Shown in pieces: positions 51,540-59,915 of a stretch of DNA of 64,000 nucleotides (position 1 is its first letter; every line of letters starts with the position of its first letter). Source of the DNA: Virgibacillus_F necropolis_A (GTDB taxonomy: Bacteria; Bacillota; Bacilli; Bacillales; Amphibacillaceae); contig NZ_CP084992.1 of assembly GCF_044793635.1 (NCBI RefSeq), forward strand, positions 1,798,001 through 1,862,000, read 5' to 3'. The notes beneath the pieces were generated by a model. The model made no database searches. It was not told where the DNA came from and saw only the letters and a program-made list of their open reading frames with translations. The position numbers and the translations under genes are program-made.

Positions 51540-53192
51540 CTATTTTTTCGTTGGGATTTTAATATCATGTTCCTCTGCAAAATCAATAGCAGATTCATAG
51601 CCTGCGTCTGCATGGCGAATAACCCCCATACCAGGGTCTGTTGTTAGAACACGCTCAAGACGTTCGTGGGCTAAATCTGTGCCATCCGCTACAGCAACCA
51701 TTCCAGCATGCAGTGAATAACCCATACCAACGCCACCCCCGTGGTGGAAGGAAATCCATGAACCACCCGCAGCTGTATTAATGAGTGCATTTAATACAGC
51801 CCAGTCACCTACAGCATCACTACCATCCTTCATTCCCTCTGTCTCACGGTTTGGTGATGCAACAGAGCCACAATCCAGATGGTCGCGCCCGATAACGACA
51901 GGTGCCTTTAATTCACCTTTTCGAACAAGTTCATTAATTGCTAGACCCATTTTCATGCGCTCACCATAGCCTAACCAGCAAATTCTGGATGGAAGTCCTT
52001 GAAAAGCAATTTGATTCTGCGCCATGTCTATCCAGCGAATTAATGCTTCATTTTCTGGGAATAATTCTTTAATCAATCGATCTGTCCGATATATATCTTC
52101 TGGATCACCTGAAAGTGCTGCCCAGCGGAACGGCCCTTTTCCTTCCGTAAATAATGGACGAATATATGCAGGCACAAAGCCAGGAAAATCAAAAGCCTGT
52201 TCCACACCCTCGTCATGTGCAACCTGTCGAATATTGTTTCCATAGTCAAACACAATCGAGCCTTTTTCCTTAAATAAAAGCATCGCTTCTACATGTTTCG
52301 CCATACTTGCCTTGGATTTGACTGTATAAGCTGCCGGATCATTTTTACGTAAAACTTCTGCTTCATCAACAGTAAACCCAACTGGAACATAGCCATTCAA
52401 CGGATCATGTGCGGATGTTTGATCTGTTACAATATCAATTTTAATATCTTTGTTTAAAAGTTCATGATGAACCGCAGCCGCATTTCCAAGGAGTGCAATG
52501 GAAAGAGCTTCTCCGGCACCTCTAGCCTTTTTTGCCATAGAAATTGCTTCATCAATGCTTTCCGTCATGACATCGCAATACTTTGTCTTCAAGCGCTTTT
52601 CAATGCGACTTTTATCGACATCTACTGCGATAACAACCCCTTCATTCATTGTGACAGCGAGCGGTTGCGCCCCACCCATACCACCAAGTCCGGCTGTTAA
52701 TGTAATGGTTCCTTTTAACGAGCCATTATAATGTTTTTTGGCTAGGGAAGAAAAGGTCTCATATGTTCCTTGCAGGATCCCTTGTGTCCCAATATATATC
52801 CAGCTACCTGCTGTCATTTGTCCATACATCATCAAACCTTTTTGATCGAGCTCATGGAAATGTTCCCAATTCGCCCACTTTGGCACTAAAACAGAGTTAG
52901 ACAATAATACACGCGGTGCATGCTTATGCGTTTTAAATACACCAACAGGTTTACCAGATTGGACTAGCATCGTTTCATCATTTTCCAGATTGCGTAATGT
53001 ATCAACAATTGCGTGAAAAGCATCCCAATTTCGAGCAGCCTTTCCAATGCCACCATACACAACAAGTTCTTCCGGGTTTTCAGCTACCTCTGGATCCAGA
53101 TTGTTATACAGCATACGTAATGCCGCTTCTTGCTCCCAGCCTTTACACTCCAGTTCTAATCCTTTTTTAGCTCGCACATCAACCTTATTCAT
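51540..53192 (-). CDS. hutU: Urocanate hydratase
   Basis: Adds water to urocanate to give imidazolonepropionate, using tightly bound NAD+ as electrophile. The 550 residues include the NAD-binding GLGGMGGAQPLAV and the active-site Cys region RDHLDCGSVASPNRETE. Its start overlaps the last 8 bp of hutH, with an AAAGGAGGAG site inside hutH. Confidence 0.95.
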   Translation of the reverse strand: MNKVDVRAKKGLELECKGWEQEAALRMLYNNLDPEVAENPEELVVYGGIGKAARNWDAFHAIVDTLRNLENDETMLVQSGKPVGVFKTHKHAPRVLLSNSVLVPKWANWEHFHELDQKGLMMYGQMTAGSWIYIGTQGILQGTYETFSSLAKKHYNGSLKGTITLTAGLGGMGGAQPLAVTMNEGVVIAVDVDKSRIEKRLKTKYCDVMTESIDEAISMAKKARGAGEALSIALLGNAAAVHHELLNKDIKIDIVTDQTSAHDPLNGYVPVGFTVDEAEVLRKNDPAAYTVKSKASMAKHVEAMLLFKEKGSIVFDYGNNIRQVAHDEGVEQAFDFPGFVPAYIRPLFTEGKGPFRWAALSGDPEDIYRTDRLIKELFPENEALIRWIDMAQNQIAFQGLPSRICWLGYGERMKMGLAINELVRKGELKAPVVIGRDHLDCGSVASPNRETEGMKDGSDAVGDWAVLNALINTAAGGSWISFHHGGGVGMGYSLHAGMVAVADGTDLAHERLERVLTTDPGMGVIRHADAGYESAIDFAEEHDIKIPTKK

Positions 53193-54705
53193 GAAAAACT
53201 CCTCCTTTTAAACTTACACGTGATTGCTCATCGTTTTTTAACCAGTTTGCTAGATTTGTAATATCTGTTGAAAAAATTCGGTCTGCTGTAATGCTGCTAA
53301 CAACCTGACGTGCGCTATCGTAAAACTCTTTGGTCATGGATCCCATTTTTTCAGTCCCACGATATTCAACTGCCTGCATCGCACAAATTAATTCGATGGC
53401 TACCACATGTCTTGCATTTTGCAGCATCTGCAGTGCATGTCGTGCAGCAATCGTACCCATACTGACATGGTCCTCCTGGTTGGCAGACGATGGAATGGAA
53501 TCAACGCTCGCTGGATGTGCTAGTGTCTTATTTTCCGATACAAGTGATGCCGCACTATATTGCATAATCATTGCACCAGACTCAAGACCAGGGTTAGGAC
53601 TTAAAAATGCTGGTAAATCATTTAATTGTGGATTCACCAATCGTTCAATACGACGTTCAGAAATATTAGCTGTTTCAGCAATACCAAGTTTAATAAAATC
53701 CATGGCAAACGCAATTGGTTCCCCGTGGAAATTTCCACCTGAAATTACCTTATTCTCTTCAGAAAAAATCAATGGGTTATCTGTCACAGCATTAATTTCT
53801 GTTAAAAGTTTATCTTTTGCATAATTAATCGTTTGCCAGCATGCACCTAGAACCTGTGGGATACACCTTATTGAATAAGCATCTTGCACACGTAATTCAC
53901 CTTGTTTTGTAATAAGCTTACTATCTTCTACGATGCCGCGAATTCGTTCTGCAACATCCATTTGCTCCTTGTGACCGCGTGCCACGTGCAGGTCAGCGTC
54001 AAATGCATCAATAATTCCTTGTAGCCCTTCCATTGTCATCGCAGCAATCAATTCACTTTGATGGAGAAGTTTTTCCGCTTCGAGATATGTGACTACACCA
54101 ACAGCGGTCATTGCTTGTGTTCCATTGATTAACGCTAGCCCTTCTTTTGCCTTCAATGTTAAGGGGGCAATACCCTCTTTATTTAATGCTGCACTCGCTT
54201 CCATCTTTTCTCCACAATACATTACCTCACCTTCTCCCATTAACCCAAGTGCCAAATGGGAGAGTGGTGCAAGGTCTCCGCTTGCGCCAAGTGACCCCTG
54301 CTGTGGAACTACAGGGTGGATGCCACTGTTTAATAATGCGAGAAGTTGATTGACTAACACAAGGCGTACACCAGAGTATCCTTGGGATAATGCATTTGCC
54401 CTGAGAAGCAGCATTGCCCGTGTAATATTCTCAGAGAATGCTTCCCCAACACCGCATGCATGGGAATGAATCAAATTAAGCTGTAAATCATCTAGATCTG
54501 AATCATCAATGACAACATCACTAAATTTTCCAAAGCCAGTATTGATACCATACATTGTTTTTTTATCTTTAATAAGGTTATCAACTGTTTCCCGGTTTGC
54601 TTCAATATTAATACATGCTTCATTTGCCAATTCTACATTCTCATTGTCGAAAATAACGCGTTTTACCTCATCAAATGTTAATGTTTTTCCGGTTAAAATA
54701 ACCAT
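53185..54705 (-). CDS. hutH: Histidine ammonia-lyase
   Basis: First enzyme of histidine catabolism, deaminating L-histidine to urocanate. The 506 residues include the ASG tripeptide of GSLGASGDLAPL that cyclises to the MIO electrophile, and the conserved NPLIFSEENKVISGGNFHGEP. The frame is open further upstream, but the ATG at 54705 has GAGGAGG at the right spacing. It heads the hutH-U-I-G operon. The leader before it holds a cre-overlapped promoter, a mini-ORF, a terminator and a palindrome, described separately. No hutP gene is in the window. Confidence 0.96.
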   Translation of the reverse strand: MVILTGKTLTFDEVKRVIFDNENVELANEACINIEANRETVDNLIKDKKTMYGINTGFGKFSDVVIDDSDLDDLQLNLIHSHACGVGEAFSENITRAMLLLRANALSQGYSGVRLVLVNQLLALLNSGIHPVVPQQGSLGASGDLAPLSHLALGLMGEGEVMYCGEKMEASAALNKEGIAPLTLKAKEGLALINGTQAMTAVGVVTYLEAEKLLHQSELIAAMTMEGLQGIIDAFDADLHVARGHKEQMDVAERIRGIVEDSKLITKQGELRVQDAYSIRCIPQVLGACWQTINYAKDKLLTEINAVTDNPLIFSEENKVISGGNFHGEPIAFAMDFIKLGIAETANISERRIERLVNPQLNDLPAFLSPNPGLESGAMIMQYSAASLVSENKTLAHPASVDSIPSSANQEDHVSMGTIAARHALQMLQNARHVVAIELICAMQAVEYRGTEKMGSMTKEFYDSARQVVSSITADRIFSTDITNLANWLKNDEQSRVSLKGGVFHE

Positions 54706-54723
54706 GATAAACCTCCTCGGTAC

Positions 54724-54743
54724 CGCTTTACTATAGTAAAGCG
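54724..54743. promoter_or_regulatory. Perfect 20-bp palindrome before hutH
   Basis: CGCTTTACTATAGTAAAGCG is a perfect palindrome centred 28 bp upstream of the hutH ATG and just after the leader terminator. It could be a protein operator or, in RNA, a hairpin close to the ribosome site. Confidence 0.75.
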
Positions 54744-54747
54744 ATGA

Positions 54748-54786
54748 AAATAAAAAGAGGCTGCGGTTAAAAACCGAGCCTCTTTG
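54748..54786 (-). terminator. Intrinsic terminator inside the hut leader
   Basis: On the minus strand AGAGGCTCGGTT pairs with AACCGCAGCCTCT and is followed by TTTTATTTT. It lies between the hut promoter and hutH, so it should act as an attenuator unless bypassed. Confidence 0.8.
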
Positions 54787-54826
54787 AATCATTTAATTGA
54801 TTAAATTTTATGTTGCTGCTTTTCAT
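54767..54826 (-). CDS. 19-codon leader ORF in the hut leader
   Basis: An ATG preceded by GGGGTG opens a 19-residue frame (MKSSNIKFNQLNDSKRLGF) whose stop lies inside the loop of the terminator hairpin. Ribosomes finishing it would occupy the terminator's 5' arm. It has no histidine codons, so a classical histidine attenuator is not supported. It may be a real leader peptide or chance. Confidence 0.4.
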   Translation of the reverse strand: MKSSNIKFNQLNDSKRLGF

Positions 54827-54862
54827 TAAAAGCACCCCAACTGTTAGAAAATTCTTATCCTT

Positions 54863-54891
54863 ATTGTAAGCGTTTTCTGGATAAGTTGCAA
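54863..54891 (-). promoter_or_regulatory. hut promoter overlapped by a CcpA cre site
   Basis: On the minus strand TTGCAA (54886-54891), 17 bp and TACAAT (54863-54868) form a promoter. TTGTAAGCGTTTTCT (54864-54878, plus strand) matches all 15 positions of the cre consensus and overlaps the -10. Glucose repression of hut through CcpA is established in B. subtilis. Confidence 0.8.
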
Positions 54892-54964
54892 CTATGTTTC
54901 GAAAATTCCGTACTGTGTGATAGGCCGGTATCATTCGCAACCCCACGATTAAGTCCATATAATT

Positions 54965-55015
54965 GTGTAAAAAATAAAGCGCAAGCGCCCCGGCCAGGCA
55001 CTTACGCTTTTTTTT
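54965..55015 (-). terminator. Probable agcS terminator displaced by MITE copy C
   Basis: AGCGCAAGCGCC pairs imperfectly with GGCACTTACGCT; T-rich runs lie on both sides (TTTATTTTTT on the minus strand). It is the nearest terminator for the alanine symporter gene, but MITE copy C now separates them by ~500 bp. Confidence 0.6.
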
Positions 55016-55519
55016 AAGGCTGTATTCGTAAAGATTGTTGCTTTTGAGAGAATAGATGTATATTGCGATGTAAGTGCTATGTTGATTTCCGCTGCGGACC
55101 GTTGCTTTCCGCGGGCACGGCTTCAGCCTCCTTGCCCCGGCAAGGGGTATGCCGACGTTGTCCGCAAAGGACGGTTTTAGTCGGCCCTCATCACCTACCA
55201 CCGCTGCGGGGTCTTCAGACTCGTGCTGTTCCCGCAGGAGTCAACGGTCCTCCACTCCAATCAACTGCCATAATAGTGAGTGAAAGGAGCTATATAGCAC
55301 TGTTTCCAGACACCATGTTAGCGGAGGAAATACACGAAGACTCCTGCGGAAACAGTGAAGACGATGAGACCCCGCAGTGAGCGTTCTTTGCGATCGAGGA
55401 GGCTCAGCACGAGCCCGCGGAAAGCGTAGTGTATTTCCGGAGCGGTACGCTGTGACGCAGTTTATATCAACTATGAAAATGAAAAAAGCAACAATGGGTA
55501 CGAGAAGAGCCTTTATTAA
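55010..55519. mobile_element. MITE copy C, 494 bp, with 8-bp target duplication
   Basis: The element is 55018-55511, starting GGCTGTATTCGTAAAGATTG and ending CAATGGGTACGAGAAGAGCC. The flanks TTTTTTAA (55010-55017) and TTTATTAA (55512-55519) match at 7 of 8 positions. The inner modules resemble copy A (ACTCGTGCTGTTCCCGCAGG and GACCCCGCAGTGAGCG types), with an extra GC-rich insert around 55095-55195. The right duplication contains the stop codon of the adjacent symporter gene. Confidence 0.82.
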
Positions 55520-56940
55520 TTATTCTCTTTTTTTCCTTCTTTACGTTCCCATAGTTCAATACCATCCTGATTATCTAACACATCACGGTAGAATACTGGA
55601 TCTTTTCCTTCTTTCCGTTGACGCTGATAATCCTTTAAAACTCGATTGGCAATTTTAAATAGTTTACTGATTGCATACAAGTTGATTAACGCCATGATTG
55701 CCATTGATAAGTCAGCAAGCGCCCATACTAAATCAAATGATACCACTGCACCAAAAATTACCATTCCAAGAACTGCCAGCCGGTAGATGAATAGAGCAGT
55801 TTTACTTTCTTTGATAAAACCAATGTTATTTTCCCCGTAATAATAATTACCAAGGATGGAGCTGTATGCGAATAAGAAGATTGCTACAGCTATAAAGATT
55901 GATGCCCAATCTCCGATATGCGTTTGGAATGCATTCTGCGTCAACTGAACACCTTCAAGCTTACTTCCTTCATAGCCACCGGCAGAAATGATGATAAACC
56001 CTGTTGCACTACAAATTAATATAGTATCAAAGAATACACCTAAAGACTGGATCAGACCTTGTTTTGCTGGATGTGTTACTTCTGCAGTAGCAGCCGCGTT
56101 TGGTGCACTACCCATACCAGCTTCGTTTGAGAATAAGCCACGTTTAATACCTTGCATAATTGCTGCACCAAATCCCCCACCTGCTACCTCACGAATACCA
56201 AATGCATTCGAGAAAATAAGTGAAATCAAATCAGGAACTGCTGCGATATTTACAATTAAAATATATACAGCAAGGATAATATAAAAAATAGCCATTATCG
56301 GAACTATGTATTGTGTTACATTGGCGATTGATTTCAATCCACCGAAAATAACCATAGCCGTTAGGATGACAAGAACAATAGCCATCATATTCTTACCAAA
56401 ATCAAACTGATTAGCAAATGCTAAGCTGATTGTATTTGATTGTACAGCGTTGAATACGAGACCGTACGTAAATGTAATTGTAATCGCAAAAAGAATTCCA
56501 AGCCAACGCTTTTTCAATCCTTTTTCCATATAATAAGCGGGTCCACCACGGTATTGATTTTTTTCAGACACTTTATATACTTGCGCGAGTGTGCTCTCTA
56601 CGAATGCTGTTGCTGCACCCAACACAGCAATAACCCACATCCAAAAAACTGCCCCTGGACCACCAATTGCTACGGCAGATGCAACACCAGCAAGGTTTCC
56701 TGTTCCAACACGCGATGCGGCACTAATTGCAAATGCCTGAAAGGATGAAGTTCCTTTCTTCCCTTCCGCACTTATTGTTCGTTTATCAAATAGGACACGA
56801 AACATTTCAGGTAGGTATCTAAATTGCACAAACTTTGTTTTAATCGTAAACCATAACCCGAGACCAATTAGAACAATAATTAGCACATATGTCCATAAAA
56901 CATTATTTATATCTCCGACAATACTCTCGATGAAACTCAT
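55516..56940 (-). CDS. Alanine/glycine:cation symporter (AgcS family)
   Basis: A 474-residue sodium:amino acid symporter with about eleven helices, of the AlsT/GlnT group. Signatures include GKKGTSSFQAFAISAASRVGTGNLAGVASAVAIGGPGAVFW near residues 60-100 and IMQGIKRGLFSNEAGMGSAPNAAATA. The substrate is probably alanine, glycine or glutamine. The ATG follows GGAGGG. The stop codon lies within the 8-bp duplication of MITE copy C, so the coding end was not altered by the insertion. Confidence 0.9.
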   Translation of the reverse strand: MSFIESIVGDINNVLWTYVLIIVLIGLGLWFTIKTKFVQFRYLPEMFRVLFDKRTISAEGKKGTSSFQAFAISAASRVGTGNLAGVASAVAIGGPGAVFWMWVIAVLGAATAFVESTLAQVYKVSEKNQYRGGPAYYMEKGLKKRWLGILFAITITFTYGLVFNAVQSNTISLAFANQFDFGKNMMAIVLVILTAMVIFGGLKSIANVTQYIVPIMAIFYIILAVYILIVNIAAVPDLISLIFSNAFGIREVAGGGFGAAIMQGIKRGLFSNEAGMGSAPNAAATAEVTHPAKQGLIQSLGVFFDTILICSATGFIIISAGGYEGSKLEGVQLTQNAFQTHIGDWASIFIAVAIFLFAYSSILGNYYYGENNIGFIKESKTALFIYRLAVLGMVIFGAVVSFDLVWALADLSMAIMALINLYAISKLFKIANRVLKDYQRQRKEGKDPVFYRDVLDNQDGIELWERKEGKKENN

Positions 56941-57173
56941 GTTGTTTTCCCTCCAAATAATCTATAAATTTTAAAATGGCATGTATTTTATATACCCTTA
57001 ATCATTTGCAAGTATTCTACAAATTCAAACAAATAAACCCAAAAATTGAGCCTTCACAATTTTATCATAAAAGATAAAAATATACATAATTTTTTTCCAT
57101 TTATGACATTGTCAAAACTTGGTGAAAACGCTAGCTATGGAGGCTCACATGTTCGACTACGATAATGAAAAAT

Positions 57174-57203
57174 CAAAAAACCGCCTCACAATGGAAGCGG
57201 CTG
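57174..57203 (-). terminator. Terminator of the acyl-CoA thioesterase gene
   Basis: On the minus strand AGCCGCTTCC pairs with GAGGCGGTT and is followed by a T-rich run, ~12 bp after the stop. Confidence 0.8.
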
Positions 57204-57214
57204 AAAATTTAAAT

Positions 57215-57730
57215 CTATCGGTCCCACGGAAAGTCGGTACCAAATGTTGTTGCTAGTTCTTTTGAGTTTGCACGGCGTTCTTTCCGGTGCTTCGCTCTAA
57301 CGGGTGCATGATCATGAAGCTGTTTTTCAAAATCTGTCTCTGGTACGACAGATGTAACAGGTATTGGCTTTCCATTTTTATCAACCGCTACAAACGTTAG
57401 AAACGCTGTTGTACATACCTTGCGCTCTCCTGTTAATAAGTGTTCTGTCACTGCTTTCACAAAAACTTCCATCGATGTATTGTGTGTCCATGTTACAAAG
57501 GCCTCGACACAAATTGAATCTCCCTCTTTTACAGGTGCGAGAAAATCAACTGAATCGGTAGATGCGGTAACGACTGTTTCTCTGGCATGACGAACTGCTG
57601 CAATTGCCGCTACATCGTCAATATGTGCCATAAGCTTTCCACCGAACAATGTTCCGTGTGTATTGGTATCTGGCGGAAGAACGTGTGATGTTTTAACCGT
57701 TAATGAATTTCTACAAGTATTGCTTTCCAT
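57215..57730 (-). CDS. Acyl-CoA thioesterase, hotdog fold (YkhA type)
   Basis: A 171-residue cytosolic hotdog-fold thioesterase that hydrolyses acyl-CoA to free acid and CoA. The active-site region HGTLFGGKLMAHIDDVAAIAA (residues ~25-45) and the strand DSVDFLAPVKEGDSICVEA match the YkhA/YciA family. The C-terminus is basic and charged (RAKHRKERRANSKEL). An AGGAGG site precedes the ATG, 20 bp after cls, so it is probably co-transcribed with cls. Confidence 0.9.
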   Translation of the reverse strand: MESNTCRNSLTVKTSHVLPPDTNTHGTLFGGKLMAHIDDVAAIAAVRHARETVVTASTDSVDFLAPVKEGDSICVEAFVTWTHNTSMEVFVKAVTEHLLTGERKVCTTAFLTFVAVDKNGKPIPVTSVVPETDFEKQLHDHAPVRAKHRKERRANSKELATTFGTDFPWDR

Positions 57731-57750
57731 AATTTATCCTCCTAAATGGT

Positions 57751-59193
57751 TTATAAGATTGGTGAGAGCAGTCGTGAAATCGATTCTTTAAACCGAATTC
57801 CGATCGACCGTTTTTCATATAACTTCCTAGTCATTTGAGTGGAATGACTAATATCCTCCATATAACTAGCCAATAACTTTTGTGCAACAGTCTTGTCATA
57901 CAAAAATGCGTTTCCTTCAAAATTTAGCCTAAAACTTCGCACATCAATGTTTGCAGTTCCAACTGAAGCAATTTTACCGTCTACAACAATGGTCTTCGCG
58001 TGAAGGAATCCGTTTTGGTAAATATACACGTCCGCACCGGCTTTAAGCAAATCGCCAATATACGAAAGGGTCGCCCAATATACAAAAGGATGATCTGGCT
58101 TATTCGGAATCATAATCTTCACATCAACTCCTGAAAGACATGCAATTCGTAATGCATCTGCAAGGCTTTCATCAGGAATGAAATAAGGGGTTTGAATATA
58201 AATGTATTTTTTTGCTGATAAAATCATCTTTATATAGCCATTCTTGATTTGTTCCCATTCAGAATCCGGTCCACTTGTAACAATTTGAATCCCAACATCA
58301 CCAGAAGGTACTGAATCATAAAACCGGTCATTATATAAAATGTCATTCCTTGAAGCCTGATTCCAATCGAGGATAAAGCGTGTTTGCATATGATTGACGG
58401 CATCCCCGACTACACGCAGATGCGTATCACGCCAATAACCAAATTTTGCGTCTTTCCCTAAATACTCGTCACCAATATTAAATCCACCTATGTAACCAAT
58501 CTTGCCGTCTATGATGGTGATTTTTCTATGGTTACGGTAATTAATTTTCATATTGATCTTGGGGATTTTAGGAGGGAAAAAAGCTTCGACCTGGCCCCCC
58601 GCATGACGTATTCGTTTAATGAACTTTCGACTTAATGTCCGTGATCCCATATCATCGTACAAGACACGAACCTCCACACCCTCATTTGCTTTTTTCACTA
58701 ATACATCCGCAATCCGCTTCCCAAGTCCATCATAACGGATGATATAATAAAGCATATGAATGTGATCGGTGGCCCTTTCCAGGTCTTGTATTAGCGCTTT
58801 AAATTTATCTTCCCCATCTGTATAGATATCGACCTTATTATCTTGTGTAAAAATCGCATCATTATTTCGTAAATGCATATAATACAGATCTTTATATTCA
58901 CTTAATTCTTCATGTTTAAACGTAAACGTATCCTCTTCTATGGCGCGAAGTTGTGATTGCACAGATCTTTTAACGCCCAGCTTGCTTTTCGTCTCCCATG
59001 TAAAGATACGTTTGTTACTAATCTTTTTACCGAAAACTAAATAAAGGAAGAACCCTGCGATTGGAATAAAAAGTAACACCATTAACCATGCCCATGTAGA
59101 TGTTGCATCTTTTCGTTCGAGGAAAATGATGGTGGTTGCAAGTACAATATTAGATATAATAACAAACCCAAGTAATAAAGGCATAAAATCCAA
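57751..59193 (-). CDS. cls: Cardiolipin synthase
   Basis: A 480-residue membrane enzyme of the phospholipase D superfamily that condenses two phosphatidylglycerols into cardiolipin and glycerol. Two N-terminal helices (residues ~5-58) precede two HKD motifs: NHRKITIIDGKIGYIGG and HAKTIVVDGKIASVGTAN. The start is the TTG at 59191-59193 with GAGAGGAG upstream; the first ATG is four codons in but too far from that site. In salt-tolerant Bacilli cardiolipin is important under osmotic stress, which is inference here. Confidence 0.93.
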   Translation of the reverse strand: MDFMPLLLGFVIISNIVLATTIIFLERKDATSTWAWLMVLLFIPIAGFFLYLVFGKKISNKRIFTWETKSKLGVKRSVQSQLRAIEEDTFTFKHEELSEYKDLYYMHLRNNDAIFTQDNKVDIYTDGEDKFKALIQDLERATDHIHMLYYIIRYDGLGKRIADVLVKKANEGVEVRVLYDDMGSRTLSRKFIKRIRHAGGQVEAFFPPKIPKINMKINYRNHRKITIIDGKIGYIGGFNIGDEYLGKDAKFGYWRDTHLRVVGDAVNHMQTRFILDWNQASRNDILYNDRFYDSVPSGDVGIQIVTSGPDSEWEQIKNGYIKMILSAKKYIYIQTPYFIPDESLADALRIACLSGVDVKIMIPNKPDHPFVYWATLSYIGDLLKAGADVYIYQNGFLHAKTIVVDGKIASVGTANIDVRSFRLNFEGNAFLYDKTVAQKLLASYMEDISHSTQMTRKLYEKRSIGIRFKESISRLLSPIL

Positions 59194-59357
59194 GGCAGTC
59201 TACTCCTCTCTTAACTATCAAAGTTCATCAAAATTTTAAAGTCAGTCCATACTCGCTTACGTTTTCGGGGGTATTCAAGGCGCTTCCGCTTTTCCTCTAT
59301 CCATAATATAGCACAATTTAGCCCGACAAGTTAATATTGGTATAAGGGGGGTTTTTT

Positions 59358-59915
59358 ATGAAAAATAAAAAATATGCATTGGTGATCGGTGGAACCGGTA
59401 TGCTGGCTCAAGTTTGTCATGCACTCGTTAATGACTATTATTATGTATCCGTCATTGGTCGTAGTACTATTCGCCAACAACAATTAAAAGATTCAAGCAA
59501 TGAACCTGATAAATTTCATGGAATTGAAGTGGATTATCATGATGATGGTCGTTTTAGACAACAGTTACAAAAGGCTTTTCAAGCATTTGGTACGCCTGAC
59601 CTTGTCGTTAGCTGGATTCACGGTTCTGCTCCCCAGGCACTTGATTCGTTAATCGATGAAATAACAAGAATCAATAAAACAAAGACCTGGAAGTTATTCC
59701 ATGTGCAGAGTAGTTCCCGTTTTTTTGAGAAAGAAAACACGCCTGTACCTGAAAATTGTCAGTACAGACGTGTCTATTTGGGGTTTATCCTGAATGATTC
59801 AACATCGCGCTGGTTAACACACAAAGAAATATCCGATGGTGTCATCCGCGCTATTCATGCGGATCAAACGGAATCCGTAGTTGGCACTTTGGAGCCTTGG
59901 GATAAACGACCCTGA
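59358..59915 (+). CDS. Short Rossmann-fold (SDR-like) protein
   Basis: A 185-residue protein with a dinucleotide-binding start (YALVIGGTGMLAQVCHAL). The later part has the DLVVSWIHG strand and a Ser-rich HVQSSSRFF, but no YxxxK catalytic pair is evident, so it may bind nucleotide without reductase activity. A strong GGGGGG ribosome site precedes the ATG. Its last 52 bp overlap the 3' end of the convergent lyase gene. Function unknown. Confidence 0.78.
   Translation: MKNKKYALVIGGTGMLAQVCHALVNDYYYVSVIGRSTIRQQQLKDSSNEPDKFHGIEVDYHDDGRFRQQLQKAFQAFGTPDLVVSWIHGSAPQALDSLIDEITRINKTKTWKLFHVQSSSRFFEKENTPVPENCQYRRVYLGFILNDSTSRWLTHKEISDGVIRAIHADQTESVVGTLEPWDKRP

Noticed and set aside
53330..53824. Plus-strand frame of 164 codons opposite hutH
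   Set aside because: Antisense shadow of hutH with no start signals.
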